Below are positions 13,606 through 22,388 of a stretch of 26,044 nucleotides of DNA, piece after piece. Both the position numbers and the translations under genes were made by a program. This stretch comes from JANYHF01 sp031367715 (GTDB lineage: Bacteria > Pseudomonadota > Alphaproteobacteria > Rhizobiales > Hyphomicrobiaceae). A model generated the notes under the pieces. That model saw only the letters and a program-made list of their open reading frames with translations. It was not told the DNA's origin and ran no database searches. Every line of letters begins with the position of its first letter. Position 1 is the stretch's first letter. The DNA lies in assembly GCA_031367715.1 (NCBI GenBank), contig JANLQJ010000247.1:1-26044 (forward strand). The letters run 5' to 3'.

Positions 13606-14928
13606 GTGGGGATTGTGTTGCGTAACCGTAAAGCAAAGGGCGCCTTGGCCGCCCGCGATGTCGAAGCCGCCTGGCGGCGCAAGTTGATTGATCGGCTGGC
13701 AGGACTTGAGTTGGAACCGTCGCCGTTCGACGGCGAACAGTTAGCGGCGGCCGGTCCCGCACAGCGAGCCCGCAGCCGCTTGCCAGCCAACAGCTTGGCG
13801 GGCGCGGCAAGCGTCCTGACGCTCATCAAACCCTCCGTTGTGGTACGTGAGATCAGGCGCGACATCCGCTCCGTGGTGGAAACGAAAATGCCTCGCTCGT
13901 CGGGCGCCCAGACATTCGCTCTCGGCCTGTCGAGCGTGGTGCTGACTGGCCTGATCTGGAGCGCCTCCTACGTCATGCTGGCCGATCAGCTTCCCGATAT
14001 CGCGAACCCGATCGGCACCGCCGTGATGGCTGTGTTCGAGCCCGCCACGCCAACCACGGTGGCCGCAGAGCACAAATTGGTTGCTGCCAGTGAGACGCCC
14101 GTTACCGTGGCCAGCCTGGAAGCCGCCACCGATCCAATGGCCGATCTTGCACCTTTGGCCAAGGATGCCGAAGCATTCCCGACCCCTGGCATGCCAACCA
14201 CCGCTCTGGCGACGGTTGCGGCCAAGACCACGATTGACCCGCACACCACACCGGCCACCGTGCCTGCCCAGAACGCCGCGGCGACGCCGGCAAGCGATCT
14301 CGCACCGGCATCGGCCGCCATTGCCAGGGATGCCAGCGCCGCGGTTGCAACAAATCCCGCGACATCGGCAAATGCAGCTTCCAAGGCCGCCACTGGCAGT
14401 GCGCGAGAGACGGTACTGGCCTTGTTGCAGTCCAACAGCGACACGATCGACAATACCATTGGCCATCTCGGAGCCGCCGATGCACCCGCCAGCAGCGATC
14501 CGCTGACCGCCAAGACGGCGCCGGCCGACGTGACTGGTGCGGTCGCGACGGTCAAAGTCGTAGCCCAGCGACACCGGACGCGAGCGCGCATTGTCCGTGC
14601 GCTGCCGGGGAGTGGTCTCAACCAGGGCCTGATGGCTTTGGGCGCCGACAAGGCCGTGCCACTCAGTCAGGAAATCCTGCCGTGGCTGCGGAACCAGACC
14701 AGCTATTCCGCCGCTGGCGTCAAGGTCATTGGCCAGCGCCGCATCATACGCACCCGGATCAGCCGGGCCGCCTTTGGCGGCAACGGCCCCTCCATTGCTC
14801 TGCGGGGCAGTTTTGCTTTCGAAGCAGCGATACCGGCGCCAGTCAGCAAAAACTGGCTCGACTCCCTGGTATCGAAACTCGGCAACACCACCAACAATGA
14901 ATCGAGCCGCTTGCTGTTGCTGAAATAG
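13606..14928 (+). CDS. Membrane-anchored Ala/Thr/Pro-rich protein of unknown function
   Basis: This encodes 440 residues. The N-terminal 100 residues are basic and cytoplasmic-looking, one membrane span covers about 103-125 (FALGLSSVVLTGLIWSASYV), and a long Ala/Thr/Pro-rich stretch (about 145-310) is probably disordered outside the membrane. Near the C-terminus a motif is duplicated: VKVVAQRHRTRARIVRALPG (316-335) and VKVIGQRRIIRTRISRAAFG (372-391). The start is uncertain among GTG 13606, GTG 13615 and TTG 13618. I do not recognise a family. The topology resembles envelope proteins that tether or scaffold, but no function can be assigned. It is followed by a GC-rich hairpin. Confidence 0.7.
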   Translation: MGIVLRNRKAKGALAARDVEAAWRRKLIDRLAGLELEPSPFDGEQLAAAGPAQRARSRLPANSLAGAASVLTLIKPSVVVREIRRDIRSVVETKMPRSSGAQTFALGLSSVVLTGLIWSASYVMLADQLPDIANPIGTAVMAVFEPATPTTVAAEHKLVAASETPVTVASLEAATDPMADLAPLAKDAEAFPTPGMPTTALATVAAKTTIDPHTTPATVPAQNAAATPASDLAPASAAIARDASAAVATNPATSANAASKAATGSARETVLALLQSNSDTIDNTIGHLGAADAPASSDPLTAKTAPADVTGAVATVKVVAQRHRTRARIVRALPGSGLNQGLMALGADKAVPLSQEILPWLRNQTSYSAAGVKVIGQRRIIRTRISRAAFGGNGPSIALRGSFAFEAAIPAPVSKNWLDSLVSKLGNTTNNESSRLLLLK

Positions 14929-14953
14929 CCTCGCGGCAGAGGGCTTGAACTTC

Positions 14954-14983
14954 GGCGGGCGGGCCCATGCGGGGCCGCCCGCC
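14954..14983 (+). terminator. GC-rich hairpin
   Basis: The arms are 13 bases (GGCGGGCGGGCCC and a complement with one mismatch) around ATGC, 26 bases past the stop of the 440-residue protein. There is no T-run. Confidence 0.5.
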
Positions 14984-15101
14984 CAGTGCGCCAAGTCCTG
15001 TTGTTGGTGCTTGCCTTGCGATATTATGCTTAAAGCAAGTGCATTGGGGTGGACGTTACCCCCAACTGCACATCTGCTGCGACGACAGAAAGCTTTTTCC
15101 G

Positions 15102-16454
15102 ATGGAACGCCAGAGGCTGCTTGAGAACCCCTACCGGCCTGGGGCCGGGCATGAGCCACCGCTGTTTGCCGGCCGCCATGATGAGCAGCGGTTCTTCAAG
15201 CGCGTGCTGTATCAGAACCCGATCATGGAGAACATCCTGATCACGGGCCTGCGCGGCATGGGCAAGACCGTGCTTCTCGATTCGACGCGCAAGGTTGCCG
15301 AGGAGGCCGGCTGGCTGTGGGTCGGCAACGACCTGTCGGAATCGGCGTCGCTGTCGGAAGAGCGCCTGGCGTTGCGCATCCTGACCGATCTGTCGGCGGC
15401 GATTGCCGACAAGTTGGGCGGTGACGTCCCAAATCAATCCGAGATGACCAGCCGGCTGAACCAGCGGCTCGACCGCATGCAGCAGGGCGAGAATGAGGCG
15501 CTGACGTTCGATTCGCTCAGGGCGCAGTTCGAACGGGCGCCCGGCCTGCCCAGCGACCGCCTGAAATCGGTGCTGCTGCGCGTCACCACGCTACTGCAGA
15601 AGGCCCGTTTTTCCGGCCTCATCCTGGCCTATGACGAGGCGCAGTGCCTCTCCGATCATGTCGATCGCAACGAATTCCCGATGTCGATGCTGATCGAGAC
15701 CGTCTGTGCGCTGCAAAAGCGCGAGGGCGTGGCGTCGTGCCTGCTGATCCTGTCGGGCCTGCCGCACGTCTATGACGCCCTGACCGCCACCCGCACCTAC
15801 ACCGAGCGCATGTTCCATGTCATGACGCTGGACCGCCTGACCTGGGACGACACGCGCGCCGCGTTGCTCACGCCGCTGGCCAAACTGATGCCGCCATTGC
15901 GCGCCTCGCGCGAGTTGCTGGAAAAGGCCGTGGAGTTGACCGGCGGCTACCCGTATCTGATCCAGTTCGTCGGCAAGGAACTGGTCGAGCAGATCCTAGA
16001 AAACGGCGGCACGCTGTCGGCCGATCAATTCCCGTCCTCGAGCACTCTCGATCGGCTCGATGCCGGTATTTTCGCTGCCCGCTGGAACAAGACCTCGGAG
16101 CGCCAGCGCGAGTTCCTGGCCATGATCGCGCGTCGTCCCGATCAATCGGGATCGGATTTTTCCGCCAGCGAGATCGTGCCGGCCAATGACACCAGTGGCC
16201 TGGCGCCCGCCGGCACCAATCAGATGCTGCTGGCACTGATGGATCGCGGCCTGGTTTATCGCACGCGGCATGGCCGCTATGCCTTCACCGTGCCGATGTC
16301 GGAAGCCATGATCCTGCGTCGCCTGGAACGCGAGCAAGACATGACCGCCGGCTGGAATCCGCAGCGCCTGCAAGTTCCCCAGCCGCCGCAGGGATTCCAG
16401 GACGCCGCCGAGGAAGTTCCAAAACCGAAGAAATCACGGGGCTGGTTCCGGTAA
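15102..16454 (+). CDS. AAA-type ATPase (Orc1/Cdc6-like P-loop protein)
   Basis: This encodes 450 residues. NPYRPGAGHEPPLFAGRHDE near the N-terminus is the usual lead-in of AAA_16/Cdc6-like proteins. Walker A is GLRGMGKT (49-56) and Walker B is LILAYDEAQ (173-181); SCLLILSGLPH supplies a sensor-1-like strand. TGGYPYLIQFVGKEL and a C-terminal winged-helix-like part (RQREFLAMIARRP, then MDRGLVYRTRHGRYAFTVP) complete the fold. The last residues (PKPKKSRGWFR) form a basic tail. ATG 15102 begins the conserved part; the frame is open back to 14967 through intergenic sequence. Proteins of this type act as ATP-dependent switches or loaders on DNA or protein partners; the specific role here is unknown. 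It stands alone. Confidence 0.82.
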   Translation: MERQRLLENPYRPGAGHEPPLFAGRHDEQRFFKRVLYQNPIMENILITGLRGMGKTVLLDSTRKVAEEAGWLWVGNDLSESASLSEERLALRILTDLSAAIADKLGGDVPNQSEMTSRLNQRLDRMQQGENEALTFDSLRAQFERAPGLPSDRLKSVLLRVTTLLQKARFSGLILAYDEAQCLSDHVDRNEFPMSMLIETVCALQKREGVASCLLILSGLPHVYDALTATRTYTERMFHVMTLDRLTWDDTRAALLTPLAKLMPPLRASRELLEKAVELTGGYPYLIQFVGKELVEQILENGGTLSADQFPSSSTLDRLDAGIFAARWNKTSERQREFLAMIARRPDQSGSDFSASEIVPANDTSGLAPAGTNQMLLALMDRGLVYRTRHGRYAFTVPMSEAMILRRLEREQDMTAGWNPQRLQVPQPPQGFQDAAEEVPKPKKSRGWFR

Positions 16455-16489
16455 GACCGGAGTTCGTACACAGCGATTCCGGGATCTCG

Positions 16490-16651
16490 CTATGCCGGCT
16501 CGGCATCGCTGACGATTTGAGCGACCAACTCCAACCATTCGGGAGGAAGGCTTTGGCTCAAGTCAAGCTGCGAGGTTGCGCGCATTGTCTCGCCCAGAGC
16601 CTGCGCAATGGACGCATTCATTTGCAAATCGAAATTGCCGCTGCCCGACAT
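16490..16651 (-). CDS. NepR-like anti-sigma microprotein
   Basis: This is a 53-residue frame beginning MSGSGNFDLQMNASIAQALG and ending LPPEWLELVAQIVSDAEPA. NepR proteins are 50-70 residues with a short amphipathic helix around I..L......, a Pro-containing link (typically EPVP) and a second helix of the type LLDLL..L; here IAQALGETM, then LPPEW, then LELVAQI fit that plan with a few extra linker residues. It is encoded divergently 190 bases from phyR, the normal neighbourhood of nepR. NepR binds the EcfG sigma factor until phosphorylated PhyR takes it away. No strong ribosome site is visible; GTGAGAA lies upstream and TTG 16657 is an alternative start. Assignment rests on size, pattern and position. 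Confidence 0.5.
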   Translation of the reverse strand: MSGSGNFDLQMNASIAQALGETMRATSQLDLSQSLPPEWLELVAQIVSDAEPA

Positions 16652-16841
16652 AGTCAATTCTCACACATCCCGCCACGCGAATATAGATAGCCGGTGGCAG
16701 TAAAAGAATCGTATTTGATGCGTTTAAAAACTCGGCGATGGGATTAATCAACTGGTCAACTTTATTAATTGTCAAGGCCAGCACGTCATACCTAGTTGGC
16801 CGAACCCAAACGGTCCAACCGAAGTAGAAGATGAGGCTCCC
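16652..16841. promoter_or_regulatory. AT-rich divergent promoter region between nepR-like and phyR
   Basis: These 190 bases separate the two divergent stress-response genes and are AT-rich in the middle (16700-16770). A direct repeat TCAACT-GG-TCAACT occurs near 16748-16761. I looked for the EcfG-type promoter (GGAAC, 16-17 bases, CGTT) on both strands and did not find a good copy. Confidence 0.35.
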
Positions 16842-17696
16842 ATGGCAAGCGCGAACGCATACACAGCCATCCTGCCGTATCTACGCCGCTATGCCCGGTT
16901 GCTCACGGGCAGCCAGAAGGCCGGCGACGTGATGGTCGTGTCGACGCTCAAGACATTGGTATCCGACCCCAAGCTGAACGCGCTCCACGCTGACGCACGC
17001 CATGTCCTCTATCGCGTGTTCTTGAGATTGTGGCGCAGCCCGCTTGGCACTCATTTGAGCCAATTGGCGGGTCCGGATGGACACCAGAATGGACCAGAAC
17101 ATCATATCGCTGGCATGCCGGAATTGTCCCGTCCGGCATTTCTACTGGTGACCATCGAGGGCTTCACACCCAGTGAGGCAAGTGAAATTCTGGAGGTCAC
17201 CGACCAGGAATTCGCCGCGCTGATGGCGACAGCCCACACTTCGGTTTCCGAGCAATTGGCGACGGACGTCTTGATCATCGAGGATGAACTGCTGATCGCC
17301 TTTGAACTCGAGGATCTTATGGTGAAGCTTGGCCATCATGTAACGTCGGTCGTGCGCACCAAACGGCAGGCCATCAAGGAAGCCGCACGGCGCCGGCCCA
17401 AGCTCATTCTTGCCGATATACAGCTTGCCGATGGCAGCAGCGGTATCGACGCGGTCAATGAGATTCTCGAAACGACAAATGTCCCGGTGGTTTTCATTAC
17501 CGCTTATCCCGAGCGTCTGCTGACTGGCCTGCGGCCAGAACCGACGTTCCTGGTGACCAAGCCGTTTCGACCCGAACAGATCAGCGCCGTTGTCAGCCAA
17601 GCCCTGTTCTTCAACGCCAAAGCCAAATCCAAAGCGCATGAAGCGTATATCGTGGAAGCCCTGGTGGCAGGGCATGGCTACATCTACGCCACATGA
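16842..17696 (+). CDS. phyR: PhyR, general stress response regulator
   Basis: This encodes 284 residues in the family layout: a sigma-factor-like N-terminal domain (about 1-140, with PYLRRYARLLTGSQKAGDVM and the sigma-4-like SRPAFLLVTIEGFTPSEASE) fused to a receiver domain (142-265). The receiver has Glu147/Asp148, phosphoacceptor Asp192 in LILADIQLADGSSG, Thr220 in VVFITAYPERLLTG and Lys240 in FLVTKPF. Phosphorylation exposes the sigma-like domain, which binds NepR and frees EcfG. GAGG lies about 6 bases before the ATG. It is coupled to the next gene by an ATGA overlap, pairing regulator and kinase. After the receiver there is an unusually long 25-residue tail ending GHGYIYAT. Confidence 0.95.
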   Translation: MASANAYTAILPYLRRYARLLTGSQKAGDVMVVSTLKTLVSDPKLNALHADARHVLYRVFLRLWRSPLGTHLSQLAGPDGHQNGPEHHIAGMPELSRPAFLLVTIEGFTPSEASEILEVTDQEFAALMATAHTSVSEQLATDVLIIEDELLIAFELEDLMVKLGHHVTSVVRTKRQAIKEAARRRPKLILADIQLADGSSGIDAVNEILETTNVPVVFITAYPERLLTGLRPEPTFLVTKPFRPEQISAVVSQALFFNAKAKSKAHEAYIVEALVAGHGYIYAT

Positions 17697-19210
17697 CCGG
17701 CAACCAGCTCATGAACGGCACCGCGCGCGCCCTGGACAGTACCATGAACCGTCGAAACAAGCGCACGGGACCCATTGTCGACGGCTGGGTCGATCTCAAC
17801 ACGCTCGTCCACGTGATGAAACAAGCCGTGTATACGCTCAATGAGCACGGAGATGTGGTCGAGGACTCTCCGAGCTGGCGCGAATTCACTGGGCAGACGA
17901 TCGAAGGTTACCTTGGCATGGCGTGGCTCAAGGCCATCCACCCCGAAGACCGGGACCGCTTCCTCGTGACATGGAAGGGTATTATCGAAAAGAAGGAAGA
18001 GGACGCGTTCGAGTATCGGTTGTGGCACCATAGCGGCGAATGGCGTTGGGTGCTTGAGCGCGCGTGTCCATATCGCGATCAATTCGGCGCCATCGTGAGT
18101 TGGATAGGCGTCATCATCGACATATCCCGCCGCAAGCGCGCCGAAGAACTTCTTGCTCACACAACCGAACAAGCCATTCAACGCGCCGCCGAAGTTGACT
18201 TGATCTTCCAACAGTCGCCGATCGGACTTGGCATGTTTGATCGCGATCTGCGCTATGTGAGGGTCAGCGATGAATTGTGCCGCATGAATGGCAAGCCGGC
18301 CGATTTCCATATCGGCAAGTCGGTGGCGGAAATCTACCCTGAGGGTAGCGCCACGCTGGAACCCCTTTACCGCGAAGTCCTGCGAACCGGCATCGGCATC
18401 GATGCGATCGATGTTGAGGATCAAGTCAATACTTCAAATGACGGTACGGCAACGACCCGGCACTTTCGCGGTCAGGTCTATCCCATGCGGGACGCCAAGC
18501 TAAACATCATCGGACTTGGCACCATCTGGCAGGATACCTCCGAACAAAAACGCGCCGAAGCGACGCAAAAGCTCTTGAACATGGAACTCATACATCGAAC
18601 CAAGAACCTGATCACGGTTGTCCAATCGGTGGCCGCGCGTAGCCTGATCAGTGATCAGACTATCGATCAGGCCCGCCAGTCTCTGCTGCGTCGCCTGGAA
18701 GCGATCTCGCGTGCCTATACCTCCCTGACCGAGACCAATTGGCAGGGCGCTCCGTTGGACAAGATCATCATTCGCGAATGTGAAGAGCACCAGGGCGCGA
18801 TTGCTTTTGGTGGACCGCAGTTAGTGCTCAACGCCTCCGCCGCACAGATGTTCGCGCTTGTTATTCACGAACTCGCAACGAACGCGGCAAAGCACGGATC
18901 GTTGTCCGTGCCAGAAGGCCGGGTATCAATCCGGTGGAGCATCGAAGACGGCGAGGATGGTCAACGATTCCAGCTGCGCTGGCGCGAGTTCAACGGGCCA
19001 ACGGTGCAAGCACCAAAACGCCACGGTTTTGGCCACACCTTGTTGCGACGTATGATGCACGATGGTGACGCGTACATTGCCAAAGCAGATTTCGCCGCTG
19101 ACGGATTGGTCTACGATCTCGACGTGGCCCTGGAGGTCTTGTCAGCCAAGGCCAAGGATGACGGCTTGTTCCAACCGCGCGAACTCCCGGTGACGCAGTT
19201 GGCCGGGTAG
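17693..19210 (+). CDS. HWE-family sensor histidine kinase, probable PhyR kinase
   Basis: This encodes 505 residues with no membrane segment, so it is cytosolic. Two PAS domains lie at about 38-148 (with a PAC-like EYRLWHHSGEWRWVLERACP) and 168-290. The phosphoacceptor His301 is in MELIHRTKNLITVVQSVAAR. The ATPase part shows the HWE marks: His392 in the N-box VIHELATNAAKHGSL, Trp430/Glu432 in LRWREFNGP, and HGFGHTLLRRM as the G-box. Kinases of this family (PhyK and relatives) phosphorylate PhyR in the alphaproteobacterial general stress response. Its ATG overlaps the phyR stop (ATGA), which makes PhyR its likely partner. The signal sensed by the PAS domains cannot be read from the sequence. 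Confidence 0.93.
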   Translation: MTGNQLMNGTARALDSTMNRRNKRTGPIVDGWVDLNTLVHVMKQAVYTLNEHGDVVEDSPSWREFTGQTIEGYLGMAWLKAIHPEDRDRFLVTWKGIIEKKEEDAFEYRLWHHSGEWRWVLERACPYRDQFGAIVSWIGVIIDISRRKRAEELLAHTTEQAIQRAAEVDLIFQQSPIGLGMFDRDLRYVRVSDELCRMNGKPADFHIGKSVAEIYPEGSATLEPLYREVLRTGIGIDAIDVEDQVNTSNDGTATTRHFRGQVYPMRDAKLNIIGLGTIWQDTSEQKRAEATQKLLNMELIHRTKNLITVVQSVAARSLISDQTIDQARQSLLRRLEAISRAYTSLTETNWQGAPLDKIIIRECEEHQGAIAFGGPQLVLNASAAQMFALVIHELATNAAKHGSLSVPEGRVSIRWSIEDGEDGQRFQLRWREFNGPTVQAPKRHGFGHTLLRRMMHDGDAYIAKADFAADGLVYDLDVALEVLSAKAKDDGLFQPRELPVTQLAG

Positions 19211-19317
19211 TTCACCGCCACGCCATGGCGCTGGCCACCTGGACGCAACCGAGCAAGCCGCCGAGCCGAAAAAGGCGCGCGGCTGTTTCCCATATCGGTT
19301 GGAACCGAACTTCCAGA

Positions 19318-21384
19318 TCAATTCCCACTTTCGGTGCCTAACGTGCCGCTGCTTTGCTGATCAATCGCCTTTTGGACCACAGCGGCCAGGAGTGGCTGCG
19401 CCAGGAGCGCTGCCTCGACGCTAGGATGAGCGGAGCTATCGCGGTACAATGGCACACCGTCGCTGCTGAAAATCTTGCAGGTTTCTCCCGGACACAGAAC
19501 TGGAAACAGATCCAGGATAAAGAAGTTCGGATACACGTCCGCCAGCCTCTGCAGCATGCCGTGCAATCTGGAGCGGCGGGCCAAGGAATAGTCTCTGGAG
19601 TAATACTTGCATAACTCGGTGTTTTTGATGTTGAACCACTGGTGCTTGGCCATATCGGGTGAACACTCGGAATCCCTGATGAACGGATTGACGGTCTGAA
19701 ACACGACCGAGATGCCTTTTTCACGCAGGTTTTCGACCAACCGCGACAATCCAGATTCCAATAGTGACAATCGGTTGTCCGCTTCGCTGCTCGGAACCTC
19801 AGGCGACAGGTCGGAAAGTTCATTCACCATGACGACGAAATCGCCACGTTTAAGTTGCGAAAACATCTCAGGGATCACGGTACTCCAATAGTAGTCATTG
19901 GCTGTGCTCCACGGTGACGAATTCGGCAGTTCCATCACCGGCGACGCGCCCCAACTGGACGTAACCGCCACCGATCCATAGCCATCTCTGGGTAAACTCA
20001 AATACATCTCAAATTCCGCTGCGCTGACCGAGTTCCCGATCACCAGAAACCGCCTTGTTGCGGCAGTTGGCAACGCAACGGTGCACTCGCTCATCGAAAT
20101 CTTTCTGCCAGCACCAATGATGCAGTGGCCGGCCGGCCAAATCTGCTTGCCGTTGGCATACTTGACGTCGCTCAGAGTTGACACGCCCATGGCAGCCATG
20201 TGCAGCCGTTCGCCAAGATAGACACTGCCCCGCAACGGGCCACCCAGCAGACCAAAGAGACAGCATACGAGCGTGATGGCGGTCACGCCCCTGCCGATCG
20301 TGCCGGCACTGGACATTGCCCATTTTCGGTAGCGCAGCGGTTTCTCGACATAAGTGTGTGAAATAACCGCCAAGACCACCACAAGCCCCAGCAGCATGAG
20401 CTTCGACCACCACTGCTGGCCGATCGTCAACCTGCCGATTGTCAGCACACCCCAATGCCAGAGATACAGCGAATAGGAGATGGTACCAATGTATACGACG
20501 GCGCGATTGGTCAAGAGTCGATAGGGCACCGATGCCGGCATGAGGCACCGCAAGAGTACTGCGATAGCGGCGACCGCCGCAGGACTGGCATAGATCTGGA
20601 GGGCCTCGGGCGCCATCAGCCCGGCGACAAGAATGAACCAAGCACCCCACATCGCCCAGATTGCGGGGATTCGCGAGGTCTCCCATCGCCTGAGTGGCAC
20701 ATAAAACACCAAACACCCCGCGCCCAACTCCCATATCCGCAGCGGCGACAGGAAATATGCCCCAGGGACTTTGGTGTTGAGACTCCACGCAAAGGCCACC
20801 AGGGACAGCGCCAGGGCGAAAGCAACGGCCAGCAACGCGTATCGTCGCAAGCTTGGCTGTGTCAACCCATAGTATATATACCAATACAACACAGGAAATA
20901 CAATGTAGAATTGCTCTTCGACACCCAACGACCAGGTGTGCGTGAAAATGTTGCGCTGAAGGGGTTCCGCGAAATAATCGGCCGCCTGCGAGTAGAAATA
21001 CAGATTCGAGGCGCCAATCAAAGAATAATACGAGGCCCTGAAAGAGTTCAGATACTGCCTGCTGTCGGGGCTGATGAATGCGGCTCCGATCAGAAACGTG
21101 CCAACAAGACAGACTGCCAGCGCCGGCAGCAGCCGCTTCATTCGCCGCGAATAAAAGTTCAATACAAAATCATAAAAAGACTGAGGCGGCTGCCTGGACA
21201 CAGACGACAGGATCACATAACCGGAAATAACAAAAAACATGTCGACGCCAAGATACCCGCCAGGCAGCCATGCCTTGTTGAAGTGGTAGATGATCACTGC
21301 GATGACTGCGACCGCCCTGAGGCCGTCGATTTCTAGACGATAGTGGCTTGTTTCACGTTCGTTGGTTTCTATCGAGACCTTCAA
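19318..21384 (-). CDS. OafA/YrhL-type O-acyltransferase with C-terminal SGNH domain
   Basis: This encodes 688 residues. The N-terminal acyltransferase-3 domain (about 15-370) carries YRLEIDGLRAVAVIAVIIYH with the family RxxR-like segment and catalytic His, GGYLGVDMFFVISGYVI, and FTHTWSLGVEEQFYIVFPVL, spread over about ten membrane helices. The C-terminal 300 residues form a periplasmic SGNH-like domain: FLVIGNSVSAAE (block I with GNS), NELSDLSP, and DSSAHPS (Asp and His of block V). Such fusions move acetyl or other acyl groups onto surface polysaccharides. The start is a TTG at 21384 with no clear ribosome site. Base composition looks distinctly lower in GC than neighbours, which suggests transfer, as is common for polysaccharide genes. 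It is isolated from any visible O-antigen cluster. Confidence 0.9.
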   Translation of the reverse strand: MKVSIETNERETSHYRLEIDGLRAVAVIAVIIYHFNKAWLPGGYLGVDMFFVISGYVILSSVSRQPPQSFYDFVLNFYSRRMKRLLPALAVCLVGTFLIGAAFISPDSRQYLNSFRASYYSLIGASNLYFYSQAADYFAEPLQRNIFTHTWSLGVEEQFYIVFPVLYWYIYYGLTQPSLRRYALLAVAFALALSLVAFAWSLNTKVPGAYFLSPLRIWELGAGCLVFYVPLRRWETSRIPAIWAMWGAWFILVAGLMAPEALQIYASPAAVAAIAVLLRCLMPASVPYRLLTNRAVVYIGTISYSLYLWHWGVLTIGRLTIGQQWWSKLMLLGLVVVLAVISHTYVEKPLRYRKWAMSSAGTIGRGVTAITLVCCLFGLLGGPLRGSVYLGERLHMAAMGVSTLSDVKYANGKQIWPAGHCIIGAGRKISMSECTVALPTAATRRFLVIGNSVSAAEFEMYLSLPRDGYGSVAVTSSWGASPVMELPNSSPWSTANDYYWSTVIPEMFSQLKRGDFVVMVNELSDLSPEVPSSEADNRLSLLESGLSRLVENLREKGISVVFQTVNPFIRDSECSPDMAKHQWFNIKNTELCKYYSRDYSLARRSRLHGMLQRLADVYPNFFILDLFPVLCPGETCKIFSSDGVPLYRDSSAHPSVEAALLAQPLLAAVVQKAIDQQSSGTLGTESGN

Positions 21385-21460
21385 AATAGTCAGAGCGGAG
21401 CAAAAACGTCATGAGCTGGCACGCAGCGAGGACCGATTTACTGCCAGATGTTCGGCGTGC

Positions 21461-22222
21461 CTAGGGCAGAAACGCCGCAAACTGCTCTTCGAGCGTCCGG
21501 CGCAGCAGCGCGGCGTAGCCAGGGTAGGATGGGTGGCCGGCAGCGATGCGGCCATAGCTGGGCGGCTCCGACGGCTTTTGCAACTTCAACACGATCGGCA
21601 TCGCCACCGGGCTCAAGTGCGCGCCCTTGCCTGATTGCAGCGTCGTCAGGATGCCGTGCATCTCGCCGCCGATGGTCGGCCGCGCGACCACGATCAACCG
21701 ATGTTGCCCATGCCGGTTGGTGACCAGATAGATGTGCCCCGACTGGTGTGGCACGGCGACGCTGCCGAACTGGGTGTAGTCGTGGTCGACGCGCTCGGCC
21801 TCGCGGAACCGCAGCGTGCCGGCCTGGTCGTTCCAGGAAATATCCGTGCGGTAGGCGTAGACGGAGTTCGGTTCGCTGAAAGACGGCCTGAGCGTCAGAT
21901 ATGCGCCCTCCAGCCAGGCCACCGCTGCGCGACTGTAGCCGCCCAGTTCGTCAGGCGCGCTGCCCGTGACGGCCGACGCAGCAATGCTTCCTGACATTGC
22001 CGGCAGCAGCTTGGCGCCCAACCCCTCCTCAAGCCGCACGATGGTCGCCAGCGTGAACGAGCGCTTGCCGGCCAGCACTTTTTCCAGCGTCGAGATCGAG
22101 ATTTTGGCGGCATCGGCTAGGCCCTGCCGCGTAATGCGCCGGCGCGCCAGCTCTTCGCGCAACCGCGTGGCCAGCGCTAGGCTCTCGTCGGCAGACAGTT
22201 TCAGCGCCTTGTGATCTTTCAT
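21461..22222 (-). CDS. XRE-type transcriptional regulator
   Basis: This encodes 253 residues. An N-terminal helix-turn-helix covers about 10-65: LATRLREELARRRITRQGLA, then DAAKISISTLEKVLAGKRSF, then TLATIVRLEEGLG, clearly the lambda-repressor/XRE fold. The remaining 180 residues have a beta-rich pattern (AVAWLEGAYLTLRPSFSEPN, HIYLVTNRHGQHRLIVVARP) that looks like a ligand-binding or dimer domain I do not recognise. ATG 22222 is chosen because AGGA lies 5 bases upstream and the HTH follows shortly; the frame stays open to 22417. It is divergent from the small ORF plus bchE unit, so control of bchE is a reasonable inference only. Confidence 0.82.
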   Translation of the reverse strand: MKDHKALKLSADESLALATRLREELARRRITRQGLADAAKISISTLEKVLAGKRSFTLATIVRLEEGLGAKLLPAMSGSIAASAVTGSAPDELGGYSRAAVAWLEGAYLTLRPSFSEPNSVYAYRTDISWNDQAGTLRFREAERVDHDYTQFGSVAVPHQSGHIYLVTNRHGQHRLIVVARPTIGGEMHGILTTLQSGKGAHLSPVAMPIVLKLQKPSEPPSYGRIAAGHPSYPGYAALLRRTLEEQFAAFLP

Positions 22223-22388
22223 TTGGGTCCTGAGCATCACGGGGGAAACCGTACAGTCCCGCACAAGTCGGGCCGCCGCAAGGAGGAAACGAGCTGAATT
22301 TTCAAGGAATTGACCGTGTCGTCTCTGCGCTCGCTGGCGGACATTGAGCGGGCTACCCCGACCAGACGCGACCAGGAGTCCAAAGCCA

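Noticed and set aside
13741..15159. 472-codon minus-strand frame
   Set aside because: Low-complexity Gly/Arg/His composition with no family pattern, opposite the membrane protein with a clear transmembrane span.
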